64,000 nt of DNA from Alitta virens (Eukaryota > Annelida > Polychaeta > Phyllodocida > Nereididae), in contig OW028586.1 of the NCBI GenBank assembly GCA_932294295.1, positions 7,655,701-7,719,700 of the forward strand, given 5' to 3'. Under the pieces are notes generated by a model. The model saw only the letters and a list, made by a program, of their open reading frames with translations, made no database searches and was not told the DNA's origin. The position numbers and the translations under genes are program-made. This document shows positions 13,219 to 27,752 of this stretch, piece by piece; within the stretch, counting starts at the first letter, position 1; each line of letters starts with the position of its first letter.

Positions 13219-13840
13219 CAACATTAGGCTGTCAACAACATTAAGCTGTCAACAACATTAGGCTGTCAACAACATTAGGCTGTCAACAACATTTGGGTGA
13301 CAACAACATTAAGCTGTCAACAACATTAAGCTGTCAACAACATTAAGCTGTTAAGAACATTAAACTCTCAACAACATTAAGCTGTCAACACCATTAAGCT
13401 GTCAACAACATTAGGCTGTCACCAAAGTTAAGCCATCAACAACATTAAGCTGTCAGTCAACAACATTAAGCTGTCAACAACATCAAGCTGTCAACAACAT
13501 TAAGATGTCAACAACATGAAGAAGTCAACAACATCAAGATGTCAATAACATCAAGATGTCCACAACATTAAGATGTAAACATTATGATGTCAACAACATC
13601 ATGATGTGAACAACATTAAGATGTCAACAACATTAAGATGTCAACAACATTGAGACGTCAACAACATTAAGACATCAACAACATTAAGATGTCAACAACA
13701 TTAAGACGTCAACAACATTAAGATGTCAATAACATTAAGATGTCAAGAACACTAGGCTGTCTGTCAAGAACATTAAGGTGTCTATCATAACATTAAGCTG
13801 TCTGTCAACAACATTAGGCTGTCAACAACATGAAGACGTC

Positions 13841-14120
13841 AACAACATAAGCCTGTCAACAACATTAGGCTGTCAACAACACTAAGATGTCAAGAACATT
13901 AAGATGTCAACAACATTAAGACGTCAACAACATTAAGATGTCAACAACATTAGGCTGTCAACAACATTAAGCTGTCAACAACTTTAAGCTGTCTGTCAAC
14001 AACATTAGGCTGTCAACAACATTAAGCTGTCAACAACATAAGCCTGTCAACAACATTAGGCTGTCAACAACACTAAGATGTCAAGAACATTAAGATGTCA
14101 ACAACATTAAGACGTCAACA
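13841..14120 (+). repeat. 191-bp partial tandem duplication
   Basis: An unusual caacataagcctg unit followed by aggctg, caacactaag and gacgtc units occurs at 13841 and again at 14032. The matching 32.9-33.1 kb region of the related block lacks the cataagcctg form, so this is a local event. Confidence 0.75.
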
Positions 14121-15696
14121 ACATTAAGATGTCAACAACATTAAGATGTCAAGAACACTAGACTGTCTGTCAACAACATTAAGCTGTCAACAACTTTAGG
14201 GTGTCAACAACATTAAGCTGTCAACAACATTATCCTGTCAACAACATTATGCTGTTAACAACATTAAGCTCTCAACAACATTAAGCTGTCAACACCGTTA
14301 GGCTGTCAACAACATTAGGCTGTCAACAAAGTTATGCCATCTACAACATTAAGCTGTCGGTCAACAACATTAAGGTGTTAACAACTTTAAGCTGTCAACA
14401 ACATTAAGCTGTCAACAACATTAAGCTGTCAACAACATTAAGCTGTCAACAACATTAAGCTGTCAACAACATTAAGCTGTCAACAACATTAAGCTGTCTG
14501 TCAACAATATTCAGCTGCCAACAACATCAAGCTGTCTGTCAACAAGATTAAGCTCTCAATAACATTTAGCACTCCACAACATTAAGCTGCCAACAACATT
14601 AAGCTGTCAACAACTTTAGGCTGTCTGTCAACAACATTAGGCTGTCAACAACATTCAGCTGTCTGTCAACAACATTAAGCTGCCAACAACATCAACCTGT
14701 CTGTCAACAACATTAAGCTCTCAATAACATTTAGCTCTCCACAACATTAAGCTGTCAACAACATTAAGCTGTCAGCAACTTTAAGCTGTCTGTCAACAAC
14801 ATTAGGCTGTCAACAACATTAAGCTGTCAACAACATTAAGATGTCAACAACATTAAGATGTCAACAACATTAAGCTGTTAAAAACATTAAGCTGTCAACA
14901 ACATTGAGCTGTCAACAACATCAAGATGTCCACAACATTAAGATGTAAACATTAAGATGTCAACAACATCATGATGTGAACAACATTAAGATGTCAACAA
15001 CATTAAGATGTCAACAACATTGAGACGTCAACAACATTAAGACATCAACAACATTAAGATGTCAACAACATTAAGACGTCAACAACATTAAGATGTCAAT
15101 AACATTAAGATGTCAAGAACACTAGGCTGTCTGTCAACAACATTAAGGTGTCTATCATAACATTAAGCTGTCTGTCAACAACATTAGGCTGTCAACAACA
15201 TGAAGACGTCAAAATAATTGAGCAGTCAACGACATTAAGCTGTCAACAGCATTAGGCTGTCAACAACATTAAGCTGTCAACAACATTAACCTGTCAACAA
15301 CATTAAGCTGTCAACACCATTAAGCTGTCAACAATATTAGGCTGTCACCAAAGTCAAGCCATCAACAACATTAAACTGTCGGTCAACAACTTTAAGCTGC
15401 CAACAACATTAAGCTGTCTGTCAACAACATTAAGCTGCCAACCACATCAAGCTGTCTGTCAACAACATTAAGCTCTCAATAACATTTAGCTCTCCACAAC
15501 ATAAGCTGTCAACAACATTAAGCTGTCAACAACTTTAAGCTGTCTGTCAACAACATTAGGCTGTCAACAACATTATGCTGTCAACAACATTGGGCTGTCA
15601 ACAACATTAGGCTGTGAACAACATTAATATGTCAAGAACATTAAGATGTCAACAACATTAAGATGTCAACGACATTAAGATGTCAACAAAATTAAG

Positions 15697-15888
15697 ATGT
15701 CAACAACAACATTCTGTCAACAACAATCAACCGTCAACAACAACCATCAGCAGCAACCAACAATTGTCAACAACAACCATCAGCAGCAGCCAAATCTGAA
15801 GAACAAGATGTCAACAACATTAAGAAGTCAACAACATCAAGATGTCAATAACATCAAGATGTCCACAACATTAAGATGTAAACATTAA
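15697..15888 (+). repeat. A-block, subfamily A3, T23I
   Basis: Carries the caattgtc (T23I) change shared only with 43247, plus two synonymous differences (accgtc and cagcagcag). Confidence 0.93.
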
Positions 15889-16597
15889 GATGTCAACAAC
15901 ATCATGATGTGAACAACATTAAGATGTCAACAACATTAAGATGTCAACAACATTAAGCTGTTAAAAACATTAAGCTGTCAACAACATTGAGCTGTCAACA
16001 ACATTAAGCTGTCAGCAACTTTAAGCTGTCTGTCAACAACATTAGGCTGTCAACAACATTAAGCTGTCAACAACTTTAAGCTGTCTGTCAACAACATTAA
16101 GGTGTCTGTCAATAACATTAAGCTGTCTGTCAACAAAATTAGGCTGTCAACAACATTAAGAAGTCAAAAAAATTAAGCAGTCAACGACATTAAACTGTCA
16201 ACAACATTAGGCTGTCAACAACATTAAGCTGTCAACAACATTAAGCTGTCAAGAACACTAAGCTGTCTGTCAACAACATTAAGCTGTCAACAACATTAGG
16301 GTGTCAACAACATTAAGCTGTCAACAACATTAGGGTGTCAACAACATTAAGCTGTCAACAACATTAACCTGTCAACAACATTAAGCTGTCAACACCATTA
16401 AGCTGTCAACAATATTAGGCTGTCACCAAAGTAAAGCCATCAACAACATTAAGCTGTCGGTCAACAACATTAAGCTGTCAACAACATTAAGCTGTCCACA
16501 ACATTAAGCTGTCAACAACATTAAGATGTCAACAACATTAAGCTGTCGACAACTTTAAGCTCTCTGTCAACAACATTAAGGTGTCTGTCAACAACAG

Positions 16598-16633
16598 TAA
16601 TGTTGTTGACAGCCTAATGTTGTTGACAGACAG
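16598..16633 (-). repeat. 36-bp inverted segment with perfect hairpin
   Basis: 901 bp after the A-block and 581 bp before the B-block; upstream unit ctctctgtc. Confidence 0.94.
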
Positions 16634-17178
16634 CAACATTAGGCTGTCAACAACATTAAGCTGTCAACAACATTAGGCTGTCAACAACATTAGGCTGTCA
16701 ACAATATTAGGCTGTCAACAACATTTGGGTGTCAATAACATTAAGCTGTCAACAACATTAAGCTGTCAACAACATTAAGCTGTTAACAACATTAAACTCT
16801 CAACAACATTAAGCTGTCAACACCATTAAGCTGTCAACAACATTAGGCTGTCGCCAAAGTTAAGCCATCAACAACATTAAGCTGTCGGTCAACAACATTA
16901 AGCTGTCAACAACATTAAGCTGTCAACAACATTAAGCTGTCAACAACATTAAGATGTCAACAACATTAGGCTGTCTACAACATTAAGCTGTCCACAACTT
17001 TAAGGTGTCTGTCAACAACAGTAGGCTTTCAACAACATTAAGCTGTCCACAACTTTAAGGTGTCAACAACATTAGGCTGTCAACAACACTAAGATGTAAA
17101 GAACATTAAGATGTCAACAGCATTAAGATGTGAACAACATTAATATGTCAACAACATTATGATGTGAGCAAAATTAAG

Positions 17179-17340
17179 ATGTCAACAACAACAATCTGTC
17201 AACAAAAATCAACTGTCAACAACAACCATCAGCAGCAACCAACTCTGAAGAACAAGATGTCAACAACATCAAGATGTCAACAACATCAAGAAGTCAACAA
17301 CATCAAGATGTCAATAACATCAAGATGTCCACAACATTAA
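17179..17340 (+). repeat. B-block
   Basis: Lies 581 bp after the inverted segment at 16598 and is preceded by the rare ttatgatgtgagc unit. Confidence 0.9.
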
Positions 17341-18945
17341 GATGTAAACATTAAGATGTCAACAACATCATGATGTGAACAACATTAAGATGTCAACAAC
17401 ATTGAGACGTCAACAACATTAAGACATCAACAACATTAAGATGTCAACAACATTAAGATGTCAACAACATCAAGACGTCAACAACATTAAGATGTCAACA
17501 ACATTAAGATGTCAAGAACACTAGACTGTCTGTCAACAACATTAAGCTGTCAACAACTTTAGGGTGTCAACAACATTAAGCTGTCAACAACATTAAACTG
17601 TCAACAACATTATGCTGTTAACAACATTAAGCTCTCAACAACATTAAGCTGTCAACACCGTTAGGCTGTCAACAACATTAGGCTGTCAACAAAGTTATGC
17701 CATCAACAACATTAAGCTGTCGGTCAACAACATTAAGGTGTTAACAAATTTAAGCTGTGAACAACATTAAGCTGTCAACAACATTAAGCTGTCAACAACA
17801 TTAAGCTGTCAACAACATTAAGCTGTCAACAACATTAAGCTGTCAACAACATAAGGGTGTCAACAACATTAAGCTGTCAACAACATTAACCTGTCAACAA
17901 TATTAAGCTGTCAACACCATTAAGCTGTCAACAATATTAGGCTGTCACCAAAGTAAAGCCATCAACAACATTATGCTGTCGGTCAACAACATTAAGCTGT
18001 CAACAACATTAAGCTGTCCACAACATTAAGCTGCCAACAACATTAAGCTGTCAACAACTTTAGGCTGTCTGTCAACAACATTAGGCTGTCAACAACATTC
18101 AGATGTCTGTCAACAACATTAAGCTGCCAACAACATCAACCTGTCTGTCAACAACATTAAGCTCTCAATAACATTTAGCTCTCCACAACATTAAGCTGTC
18201 AACAACATTAAGCTGTCAGCAACTTTAAGCTGTCTGTCAACAACATTAGGCTGTCAACAACATTAAGCTGTCAACAACTTTAAGCTGTCTGTCAACAACA
18301 TTAAGGTGTCTGTCAATAACATTAAGCTGTCTGTCAACAAAATTAGGCTGTCAACAACATTAAGACGTCAAAAAAATTAAGCAGTCAACGACATTAAACT
18401 GTCAACAACATTAGGCTGTCAACAACATTAAGCTGTCAACAACATCAAGCTGTCAAGAACACTAAGCTGTCTGTCAACAACATTAAGCTGTCAACAACAT
18501 TAGGGTGTCAACAACATTAGGCTGTCAACAACATTAAGCTGTCAACAACATTAAGCTGTCAACACCATTAAGCTGTCAACAATATTAGGCTGTCACCAAA
18601 GTCAAGCCATCAACAACATTAAGCTTTCGGTCAACAACTTTAAGCTGCCAACAACATCAAGCTGTCTGTCAACAACATTAAGCTGCCAACAACATCAAGC
18701 TGTCTGTCAACAACATTAAGCTCTCAATAACATTTAGCTCTCCACAACATTAAGCTGTCAACAACATTAAGCTGTCAACAACTTTAAGCTGTCTGTCAAA
18801 AACATTAGGCTGTCAAAAACATTAAGCTGTCAACAACATTAGGCTGTCAACGACATTAGGCTGTCAACAACATTAAGATGTCAAGAACATTAAGATGTCA
18901 ACAATATTAAGATGTCGACGACATTAAGATGTCAACAAAATTAAG

Positions 18946-19137
18946 ATGTCAACAACAACATTCTGTCAACAACAATCAACTGTCAACAACAACCATCAGC
19001 AGCAACCAACAACTGTCAACAACAACCATCAGCAGCAACCAAATCTGAAGAACAAGATGTCAACAATATTAAGAAGTCAACAACATCAAGATGTCAATAA
19101 CATCAAGATGTCCACAACATTAAGATGTAAACATTAA
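18946..19137 (+). repeat. A-block, subfamily A1
   Basis: A1 body and flanks. The inverted segment at 19572 is 626 bp away, although the units between include two agggtg units and a caaagtaaagcc unit not seen in other 626-bp intervals. Confidence 0.93.
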
Positions 19138-19571
19138 GATGTCAACATCATCATGATGTGAACAACATTAAGATGTAAACAACATTAAGATGTCAACAAC
19201 ATTAAGCTGTTAAAAACATTAAGTTGTCAACAACATTGAGCTGTCAACAACATTAAGCTGTCAACAACATTAGGGTGTCAACAACATTAAGCTGTCAACA
19301 ACATTAGGGTGTCAACAACATTAAGCTGTCAACAACATTAACCTGTCAACAACATTAAGCTGTCAACACCATTAAGCTGTCAACAATATTAGGCTGTCAC
19401 CAAAGTAAAGCCATCAACAACATTAAGCTGTCGGTCAACAACATTAAGCTGTCAACAAAATTAAGCTGTCCACAACATTAAGCTGTCAACAACATTAAGA
19501 TGTCAACAACATTAAGCTGTCGACAACTTTAAGCTCTCTGTCAACAACATTAAGGTGTCTGTCAACAACAG

Positions 19572-19607
19572 TAATGTTGTTGACAGCCTAATGTTGTTGA
19601 CAGACAG
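19572..19607 (-). repeat. 36-bp inverted segment with perfect hairpin
   Basis: Tandem partner of 16598 at 2,974 bp. Confidence 0.94.
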
Positions 19608-20152
19608 CAACATTAGGCTGTCAACAACATTAAGCTGTCAACAACATTAGGCTGTCAACAACATTAGGCTGTCAACAATATTAGGCTGTCAACAACATTT
19701 GGGTGTCAATAACATTAAGCTGTCAACAACATTAAGCTGTCAACAACATTAAGCTGTTAACAACATTAAACTCTCAACAACATTAAGCTGTCAACACCAT
19801 TAAGCTGTCAACAACATTAGGCTGTCGCCAAAGTTAAGCCATCAACAACATTAAGCTGTCGGTCAACAACATTAAGCTGTCAACAACATTAAGCTGTCAA
19901 CAACATTAAGCTGTCAACAACATTAAGATGTCAACAACATTAGGCTGTCTACAACATTAAGCTGTCCACAACTTTAAGGTGTCTGTCAACAACAGTAGGC
20001 TTTCAACAACATTAAGCTGTCCACAATTTTAAGGTGTCAACAACATTAGGCTGTCAACAACACTAAGATGTAAAGAACATTAAGATGTCAACAGCATTAA
20101 GATGTGAACAACATTAATATGTCAACAACATTATGATGTGAGCAAAATTAAG

Positions 20153-20314
20153 ATGTCAACAACAACAATCTGTCAACAAAAATCAACTGTCAACAACAAC
20201 CATCAGCAGCAACCAACTCTGAAGAACAAGATGTCAACAACATCAAGATGTCAACAACATCAAGAAGTCAACAACATCAAGATGTCAATAACATCAAGAT
20301 GTCCACAACATTAA
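20153..20314 (+). repeat. B-block
   Basis: Tandem partner of 17179 at 2,974 bp, with the same 581-bp interval from the inverted segment. Confidence 0.9.
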
Positions 20315-20440
20315 GATGTAAACATTAAGATGTCAACAACATCATGATGTGAACAACATTAAGATGTCAACAACATTGAGACGTCAACAACATTAAGACA
20401 TCAACAACATTAAGATTTCAACAACATTAAGATGTCAACA

Positions 20441-22143
20441 ACATCAAGACGTCAACAACATTAAGATGTCAACAACATTAAGATGTCAAGAACACTAGAC
20501 TGTCTGTCAACAACATTAAGCTGTCAACAACTTTAGGGTGTCAACAACATTAAGCTGTCAACAACATTAAACTGTCAACAACATTATGCTGTTAACAACA
20601 TTAAGCTCTCAACAACATTAAGCTGTCAACACCGTTAGGCTGTCAACAACATTAGGCTGTCAACAAAGTTATGCCATGAACAACATTAAGCTGTCGGTCA
20701 ACAACATTAAGGTGTTAACAACTTTAAGCTGTGAACAACATTAAGCTGTCAACAACATTAAGCTGTCAACAACATTAAGCTGTCAACAACATTAAGCTGT
20801 CAACAACATTAAGCTGTCTGTCAACAATATTCAGCTGCCAACAACATCTAGCTGTCTGTCAACAAGATTAAGCTCTCAATAACATTTAGCTCTCCACAAC
20901 ATTAAGCTGCCAACAACATTAAGCTGTCAACAACTTTAGGCTGTCTGTCAACAACATTAGGCTGTCAACAACATTCAGCTGTCTGTCAACAACATTAAGC
21001 TGCCAACAACATCAAGCTGTCTGTCAACAACATTAAGCTCTCAATAACATTTAGCTCTCCACAACATTAAGCTGTCAACAACATTAAGCTGTCAGCAACT
21101 TTAAGCTGTCTGTCCACAACATTAGGCTGTCAACAACATTAAGCTGTCAACAACTTTAAGCTGTCTGTCAACAACATTAAGGTGTCTGTCAATAAGATTA
21201 AGCTGTCTGTCAACAAAATTAGGCTGTCAACAACATTAAGACGTCAAAAAAATTAAGCAGTCAACGACATTAAACTGTCAACAACATTAAGATGTCAACA
21301 ACATCAAGACGTCAACAACATTAAGATGTCAACAACATTAAGATGTCAAGAACACTAGACTGTCTGTCAACAACATTAAGCTGTCAACAACTTTAGGGTG
21401 TCAACAACATTAAGCTGTCAACAACATTAAACTGTCAACAACATTATGCTGTTAACAACATTAAGCTCTCAACAACATTAAGCTGTCAACACCGTTAGGC
21501 TGTCAACAACATTAGGCTGTCAACAAAGTTATGCCATCAACAACATTAAGCTGTCGGTCAACAACATTAAGGTGTTAAAAACTTTAAGCTGTGAACAACA
21601 TTAAGCTGTCAACAACATTAAGCTGTCAACAACATTAAGCTGTCAACAACATTAAGCTGTCTGTCAACAATATTCAGCTGCCAACAACATCAAGCTGTCT
21701 GTCAACAAGATTAAGCTCTCAATAACATTTAGCTCTCCACAACATTAAGCTGCCAACAACATTAAGCTGTCAACAACTTTAGGCTGTCTGTCAACAACAT
21801 TAGGCTGTCAACAACATTCAGCTGTCTGTCAACAACATTAAGCTGCCAACAACATCAAGCTGTCTGTCAACAACATTAAGCTCTCAATAACATTTAGCTC
21901 TCCACAACATTAAGCTGTCAACAACATTAAGCTGTCAGCAACTTTAAGCTGTCTGTCAACAACATTAGGCTGTCAACAACATTAAGCTGTCAACAACTTT
22001 AAGCTGTCTGTCAACAACATTAAGGTGTCTGTCAATAAGATTAAGCTGTCTGTCAACAAAATTAGGCTGTCAACAACATTAAGACGTCAAAAAAATTAAG
22101 CAGTCAACGACATTAAACTGTCAACAACATTAGGCTGTCAACA
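20441..22143 (+). repeat. 860-bp tandem duplication
   Basis: Copy 1 is 20441-21300 and copy 2 begins at 21301, both with acatcaagac. The caccgttagg unit lies at 20630 and 21490. Further on, the offset falls to 843 because copy 2 has one 17-bp unit fewer before its caatattcag unit. Confidence 0.92.
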
Positions 22144-23286
22144 ACATTAAGCTGTCAACAACATTAAGCTGTCAAGAACACTAAGCTGTCTGTCAACAAC
22201 ATTAAGCTGTCAACAACATTAGGCTGTCAACAACATTAGGCTGTCAACAACATTAGGCTGTCAACAACATTTGGGTGTCAACAACATTAAGCTGTCAACA
22301 ATATTAAGCTGTTAACAACATTAAGCTGTTAACAACATTAAACTCTCAACAACATTAAGGTGTCAACACCATTAAGCTGTCAACAACAGTAGGCTGTCGC
22401 CAAAGTTAAGCCATCAACAACATTAAGCTGTCAGTCAACAACATTAAGCTGTCAACAACATTAAGCTGTCAACAACATTAAGATGTCAACAACATCAAGA
22501 AGTCAACAACATCAAGATGTCAATACATCAAGATGTCCAGAACATTAAGATGTAAACATTAAGATGTCAACAACATCATGATGTGAACAACATTAAGATG
22601 TCAACAACATTAAGATGTCAACAACATTGAGACGTCAACAACATTAAGACATCAACAACATTAAGATGTCAACAACATTAAGACGTCAACAACATTAAGA
22701 TGTCAATAACATTAAGATGTCAAGAACACTAGGCTGTCTGTCAACAACATTAAGGTGTCTATCATAACATTAAGCTGTCTGTCAACAACATTAGGCTGTC
22801 AACAACATGAAGACGTCAAAAAAATTGAGCAGTCAACGACATTAAGCTGTCAACAGCATTAGGCTGTCAACAACATTAAGCTGTCAACAACATTAACCTG
22901 TCAACAACATTAAGCTGTCAACACCATTAAGCTGTCAACAATATTAGGCTGTCACCAAAGTCAAGCCATCAACAACATTAAGCTGTCGGTCAACAACTTT
23001 AAGCTGCCAACAACATTAAGCTGTCTGTCAACAACATTAAGCTGCCAACCACATCAAGCTGTCTGTCAACAACATTAAGCTCTCAATAACATTTAGCTCT
23101 CCACAACATAAGCTGTCAACAACATTAAGCTGTCAACAACTTTAAGCTGTCTGTCAACAACATTAGGCTGTCAACAACATTATGCTGTCAACAAAATTGG
23201 GCTGTCAACAACATTAGGCTGTCAACAACATTAATATGTCAAGAACATTAAGATGTCAACAACATTAAGATGTCAACAAAATTAAG

Positions 23287-23478
23287 ATGTCAACAACAAC
23301 ATTCTGTCAACAACAATCAACTGTCAACAACAACCATCAGCAGCAACCAACAACTGTCAACAACAACCATCAGCAGCAACCAAATCTGAAGAACAAGATG
23401 TCAACAACATTAAGAAGTCAACAACATCAAGATGTCAATAACATCAAGATGTCCACAACATTAAGATGTAAACATTAA
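23287..23478 (+). repeat. A-block, subfamily A3
   Basis: A consensus A3 body. The upstream gtcgacgac unit present in most copies is missing: one unit was lost before the caaaatt unit. Confidence 0.93.
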
Positions 23479-24553
23479 GATGTCAACAACATCATGATGT
23501 GAACAACATTAAGATGTCAACAACATTAAGATGTCAACAACATTAAGCTGTTAAAAACATTAAGCTGTCAACAACATTGAGCTGTCAACAACATTAAGCT
23601 GTCAACAACATTAGGGTGTCAACAACATTAAGCTGTCAACAAAATTAACCTGTCAACAACATTAAGCTGTTAACAACATTAACCTGTCAACAACATTAAG
23701 CTGTCAACACCGTTAGGCTGTCAACAACATTAAGCTGTTAACAACATTAACCTGTCAACAACATTAAGCTGTCAACACCGTTAGGCTGTCAACAAAATTA
23801 GGCTGTCAACAAAGTTATGCAATCAACAACATTAAGCTGTCGGTCAACAACATTAAGGTGTCAACAACTTTAAGCTGTTAACAACATTAAGCTGTCAACA
23901 ACATTAAGCTGTCAACAACATTAAGCTGTCGACAACTTTAAGCTGTCGACAACTTTAAGCTGTCGACAACTTAAAGCTGTCTGTCAACAATATTAAGCTG
24001 CCAACAACATCAAGCTGTCTGTCAACAACATTAAGCTGTCAACAACATTAGGCTGTCAATAACATTAGGCTGTCAACAACATTAGGCTGTCAACAACATT
24101 TGGTTGTCAACAACATTAAGCTGTCAACAACATTAAGCTGTCAACAACATTAAGCTGTTAACAACATTAAACTCTCTACAACATTAAGCTGTCAACACCA
24201 TTAAGCTGTCAACAACATTAGGCTGTCGCCAAAGTTAAGCCATCAACAACATTAAGCTGTCGGTCAACAACATTAAGCTGTCTACAACATTAAGCTGTCA
24301 ACAACATTAACCTGTCAACAACATTAAGATGTCAACAACATTAGGCTGTCTACAACATTAGGCTGTCCACAACTTTAAGGTGTCTGTCAACAACAGTAGG
24401 CTTTCAACAACATTAAGCTGTCCACAACTTTAAGGTGTCAACAACATTAGGCTGTCAACAACACTAAGATGTAAAGTACATTAAGATGTCAACAGCATTA
24501 AGATGTGAACAACATTAATATGTCAACAACATTAAGATGTGAGCAAAATTAAG

Positions 24554-24715
24554 ATGTCAACAACAACAATCTGTCAACAAAAATCAACTGTCGACAACAA
24601 CCATCAGCAGCAACCAACTCTGAAGAACAAGATGTCAACAACATCAAGATGTCAACAACATCAAGAAGTCAACAACATCAAGATGTCAATAACATCAAGA
24701 TGTCCACAACATTAA
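24554..24715 (+). repeat. B-block
   Basis: Preceded by the gtaaagtac variant shared with the 46581 and 50914 blocks; it has a private ctgtcgacaac inside. Confidence 0.9.
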
Positions 24716-26117
24716 GATGTAAACATTAAGATGTCAACAACATCATGATGTGAACAACATTAAGATGTCAACAACATTGAGACGTCAACAACATGAAGAC
24801 ATCAACAACATTTAGATGTCAACAACATTAAGATGTCAACAACATTAAGACGTCAACAACATTAAGATGTCAACAACATTAAGATGTCAACAACACTAGA
24901 CTGTCTGTCAACAACATTAAGCTGTCAACAACTTTAGGGTGTCAACAACATTAAGCTGTCAACAACATTAAACTGTCAACAACATTATGCTGTTAACAAC
25001 ATTAAGCTCTCAACAACATTAAGCTGTCAACACCGTTAGGCTGTCAACAACATTAGGCTGTCAACAAAGTTATGCCATCAACAACACTAAGCTGTCGGTC
25101 AACAACATTAAGGTGTTAACAACTTTAAGCTGTCAACAACATTAAGCTGTGAACAACATTAAGCTGTCAACAACATTAAGCTGTCAACAACATTAAGCTG
25201 TCTGTCAACAATATTCAGCTGCCAACAACATCAAGCTGTCTGTCAACAAGATTAAGCTCTCAATAACATTTAGCTCTCCACAACATTAAGCTGCCAACAA
25301 CATTAAGCTGTCAACAACTTTAGGCTGTCTGTCAACAACATTAGGCTGTCAACAACATTCAGCTGTCTGTCAACAACATTAAGCTGTCAACGACAGAAAA
25401 CTGTCAACAACATTGGGCTGTCAACAACATTAAGCTGTCAACAACATTAAGATGTCAACAACATTAAGATGTAAACATTAAGATGTCAACAACATTAAGC
25501 TGCAACAACATCAAGCTCTCAAAAACATTATGCTGTGTGTCAAGAACTTTAAGCTGTCAACAACATTAAGCTGTCTGTCAACAACATTAAGCCATCTGTC
25601 AACAACATTAGGCTGTCAACAACATTAAGCTGTCAACAACATTAGGGTGTCAACAACATTAAGCTGTCAACAACATTAGGGTGTCAACAACATTAAGCTG
25701 TCAACAACATTAAACTGTCAACAACATTAAGCTGTCAACACCATTAAGCTGTCAACAATATTAGGCTGTCACCAAAGTCAAGCCATCAACAACATTAAGC
25801 TGTCGGTCAACAACTTTAAGCTGCCAACAACATTAAGCTGTCTGTCAACAACATTAAGCTGCCAACCACATCAAGCTGTCTGTCAACAACATTAAGCTCT
25901 CAATAACATTTAGCTCTCCACAACATAAGCAGTCAACAACATTAAGCTGTCAACAACTTTAAGCTGTCTGTCAACAACATTAGGCTGTCAACAACATTAA
26001 GCTGTCAACAACATTAGGCTGTCAACAACATTAGGCTGTCAACAACATTAATATGTCAAGAACATTAAGATGTCAACATTAAGATGTCGACGACATTAAG
26101 ATGTCAACAAAATTAAG

Positions 26118-26189
26118 ATGTCAACAACAACATTCTGTCAACAACAATCAACTGTCAACAACAACCATCAGCAGCAACCAACAACATAA
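26118..26189 (+). repeat. Truncated A-block
   Basis: Only the first 23 codons remain. The second subrepeat is replaced after ccaacaaca by taaggctg units, and the attaatatgtcaagaac unit seen upstream (26046) reappears downstream (26224), consistent with a slipped or unequal exchange inside the block. Confidence 0.88.
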
Positions 26190-27516
26190 GGCTGTCAACA
26201 ACATTAGGCTGTCAACAACATTAATATGTCAAGAACATTAAGATGTCAACAACATTAAGAAGTCAACAACATCAAGATGTCAATAACATCAAGATGTCCA
26301 CAACATTAAGATGTAAACATTAAGATGTCAACAACATCATGATGTGAACAACATTAAGATGTCAACAACATTAAGATGTCAACAACATTAAGCTGTTAAA
26401 AACTTTAAGCTGTCAACAACATTGAGCTGTCAACAACATTAAGCTGTCAACAACATTAGGGTGTCAACAACATTAAGCTGTCAACAACATTAACCTGTCA
26501 ACAACATTAAGCTGTTAACAACATTAAGCTGTCAACAACATTAAGCTGTCAACACCGTTAGGCTGTCAACAAAATTAGGCTGTCAACAAAGTTATGCCAT
26601 CAACAACATTAAGCTGTCGGTCAACAACATTAAGGTGTCAACAACTTTAAGCTGTCAACAACATTAAGCTGTCAACAACATTAAGCTGTCAACAACATTA
26701 AGCTGTCGACAACTTTAAGCTGTCTGTCAACAACATTAAGCTGCCAACAACATCAAGCTGTCTGTCAACAACATTAAGCTCTCCACAACATTAAGCTGTC
26801 AACAATATTAAGCTGTCAGCAACTTCAAGCTGTCTGTCAACAACATTAAGGTGTCTGTCAAGAACATTAAGCTGTCTGTCAACAACATTAGGCTGTCAAC
26901 AACATTAAAAAAATTAAGCAGTCAACGACATTAAACTGTCAACAACATTAGGCTGTCAACAACATTAAGCTGTCAAAAACATTAAGCTGTCAACAACACT
27001 AAGCTGTCTGTCAACAACATTAAGCTGTCAACAACATTAGGGTGTCAACAACATTAAGCTGTCAACAACATTAGGGTGTCAACAACATTAAGCTGTCAAC
27101 AACATTAAACTGTCAACAACATTAAGCTGTCAACACCATTAAGCTGTCAACAATATTAGGCTGTCACCAAAGTCAAGCCATCAACAACATTAAGCTGTCG
27201 GTCAACAACTTTAAGCTGCCAACAACATTAAGCTGTGTGTCAACAACATTTAGCTGCCAACAACATCAAGCTGTCTGTCAACAACATTAAGCTCTCAATA
27301 ACATTTAGCTCTCCACAACATAAAGCTGTCAACAACATTAAGCTGTCAACAACTTTAAGCTGTCTGTCAACAACATCAGGCCGTCAACAACATTAGGCTG
27401 TCAACAAAATTAGGCTGTCAACAACATTAGGCTGTCAACAACATTAAGATGTCAAGAACATTAAGATGTCAACAACATTAAGATGTCGACGACATTAAGA
27501 TGTCAACAAAATTAAG

Positions 27517-27660
27517 ATGTCAACAACAACATTCTGTCAACAACAATCAACTGTCAACAACAACCATCAGCAGCAATCAACAACTGTCAACAACAACCAT
27601 CAGCAGCAACCAAATCTGAAGAACAAGATGTCAACAACATTAAGCTGTCAACAACATTAA
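27517..27660 (+). repeat. A-block with 3' deletion
   Basis: Reads 47 codons, then passes into ordinary aagctg units. P21S (caatca) is private. The inverted segment follows only 200 bp from the start, against 626 elsewhere, implying loss of 426 bp. Confidence 0.88.
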
Positions 27661-27716
27661 GCTGTCGACAACTTTAAGCTGTCTGTCAACAACATTAAGG
27701 TGTCTGTCAACAACAG

Positions 27717-27752
27717 TAATGTTGTTGATAGCCTAATGTTGTTGACAGAGAG
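27717..27752 (-). repeat. 36-bp inverted segment, two changes
   Basis: Has gttgatagcc and gacagagag. The first weakens the stem to a G-T pair, and the second is in the outer part. It lies 200 bp from its truncated A-block. Confidence 0.92.

Larger units (their letters stand above)
16275..20824 (+). repeat. 2,974-bp tandem repeat (16275-17850 and 19249-20824)
   Basis: The inverted segment (16598 and 19572) and B-block (17179 and 20153) are both 2,974 bp apart, and both copies carry the rare ttatgatgtgagc unit. After about 17850 the first copy jumps to a cataagggtg unit and repeats part of the 16.3-16.5 kb order before rejoining the array near 18025, so it is chimeric. Confidence 0.88.
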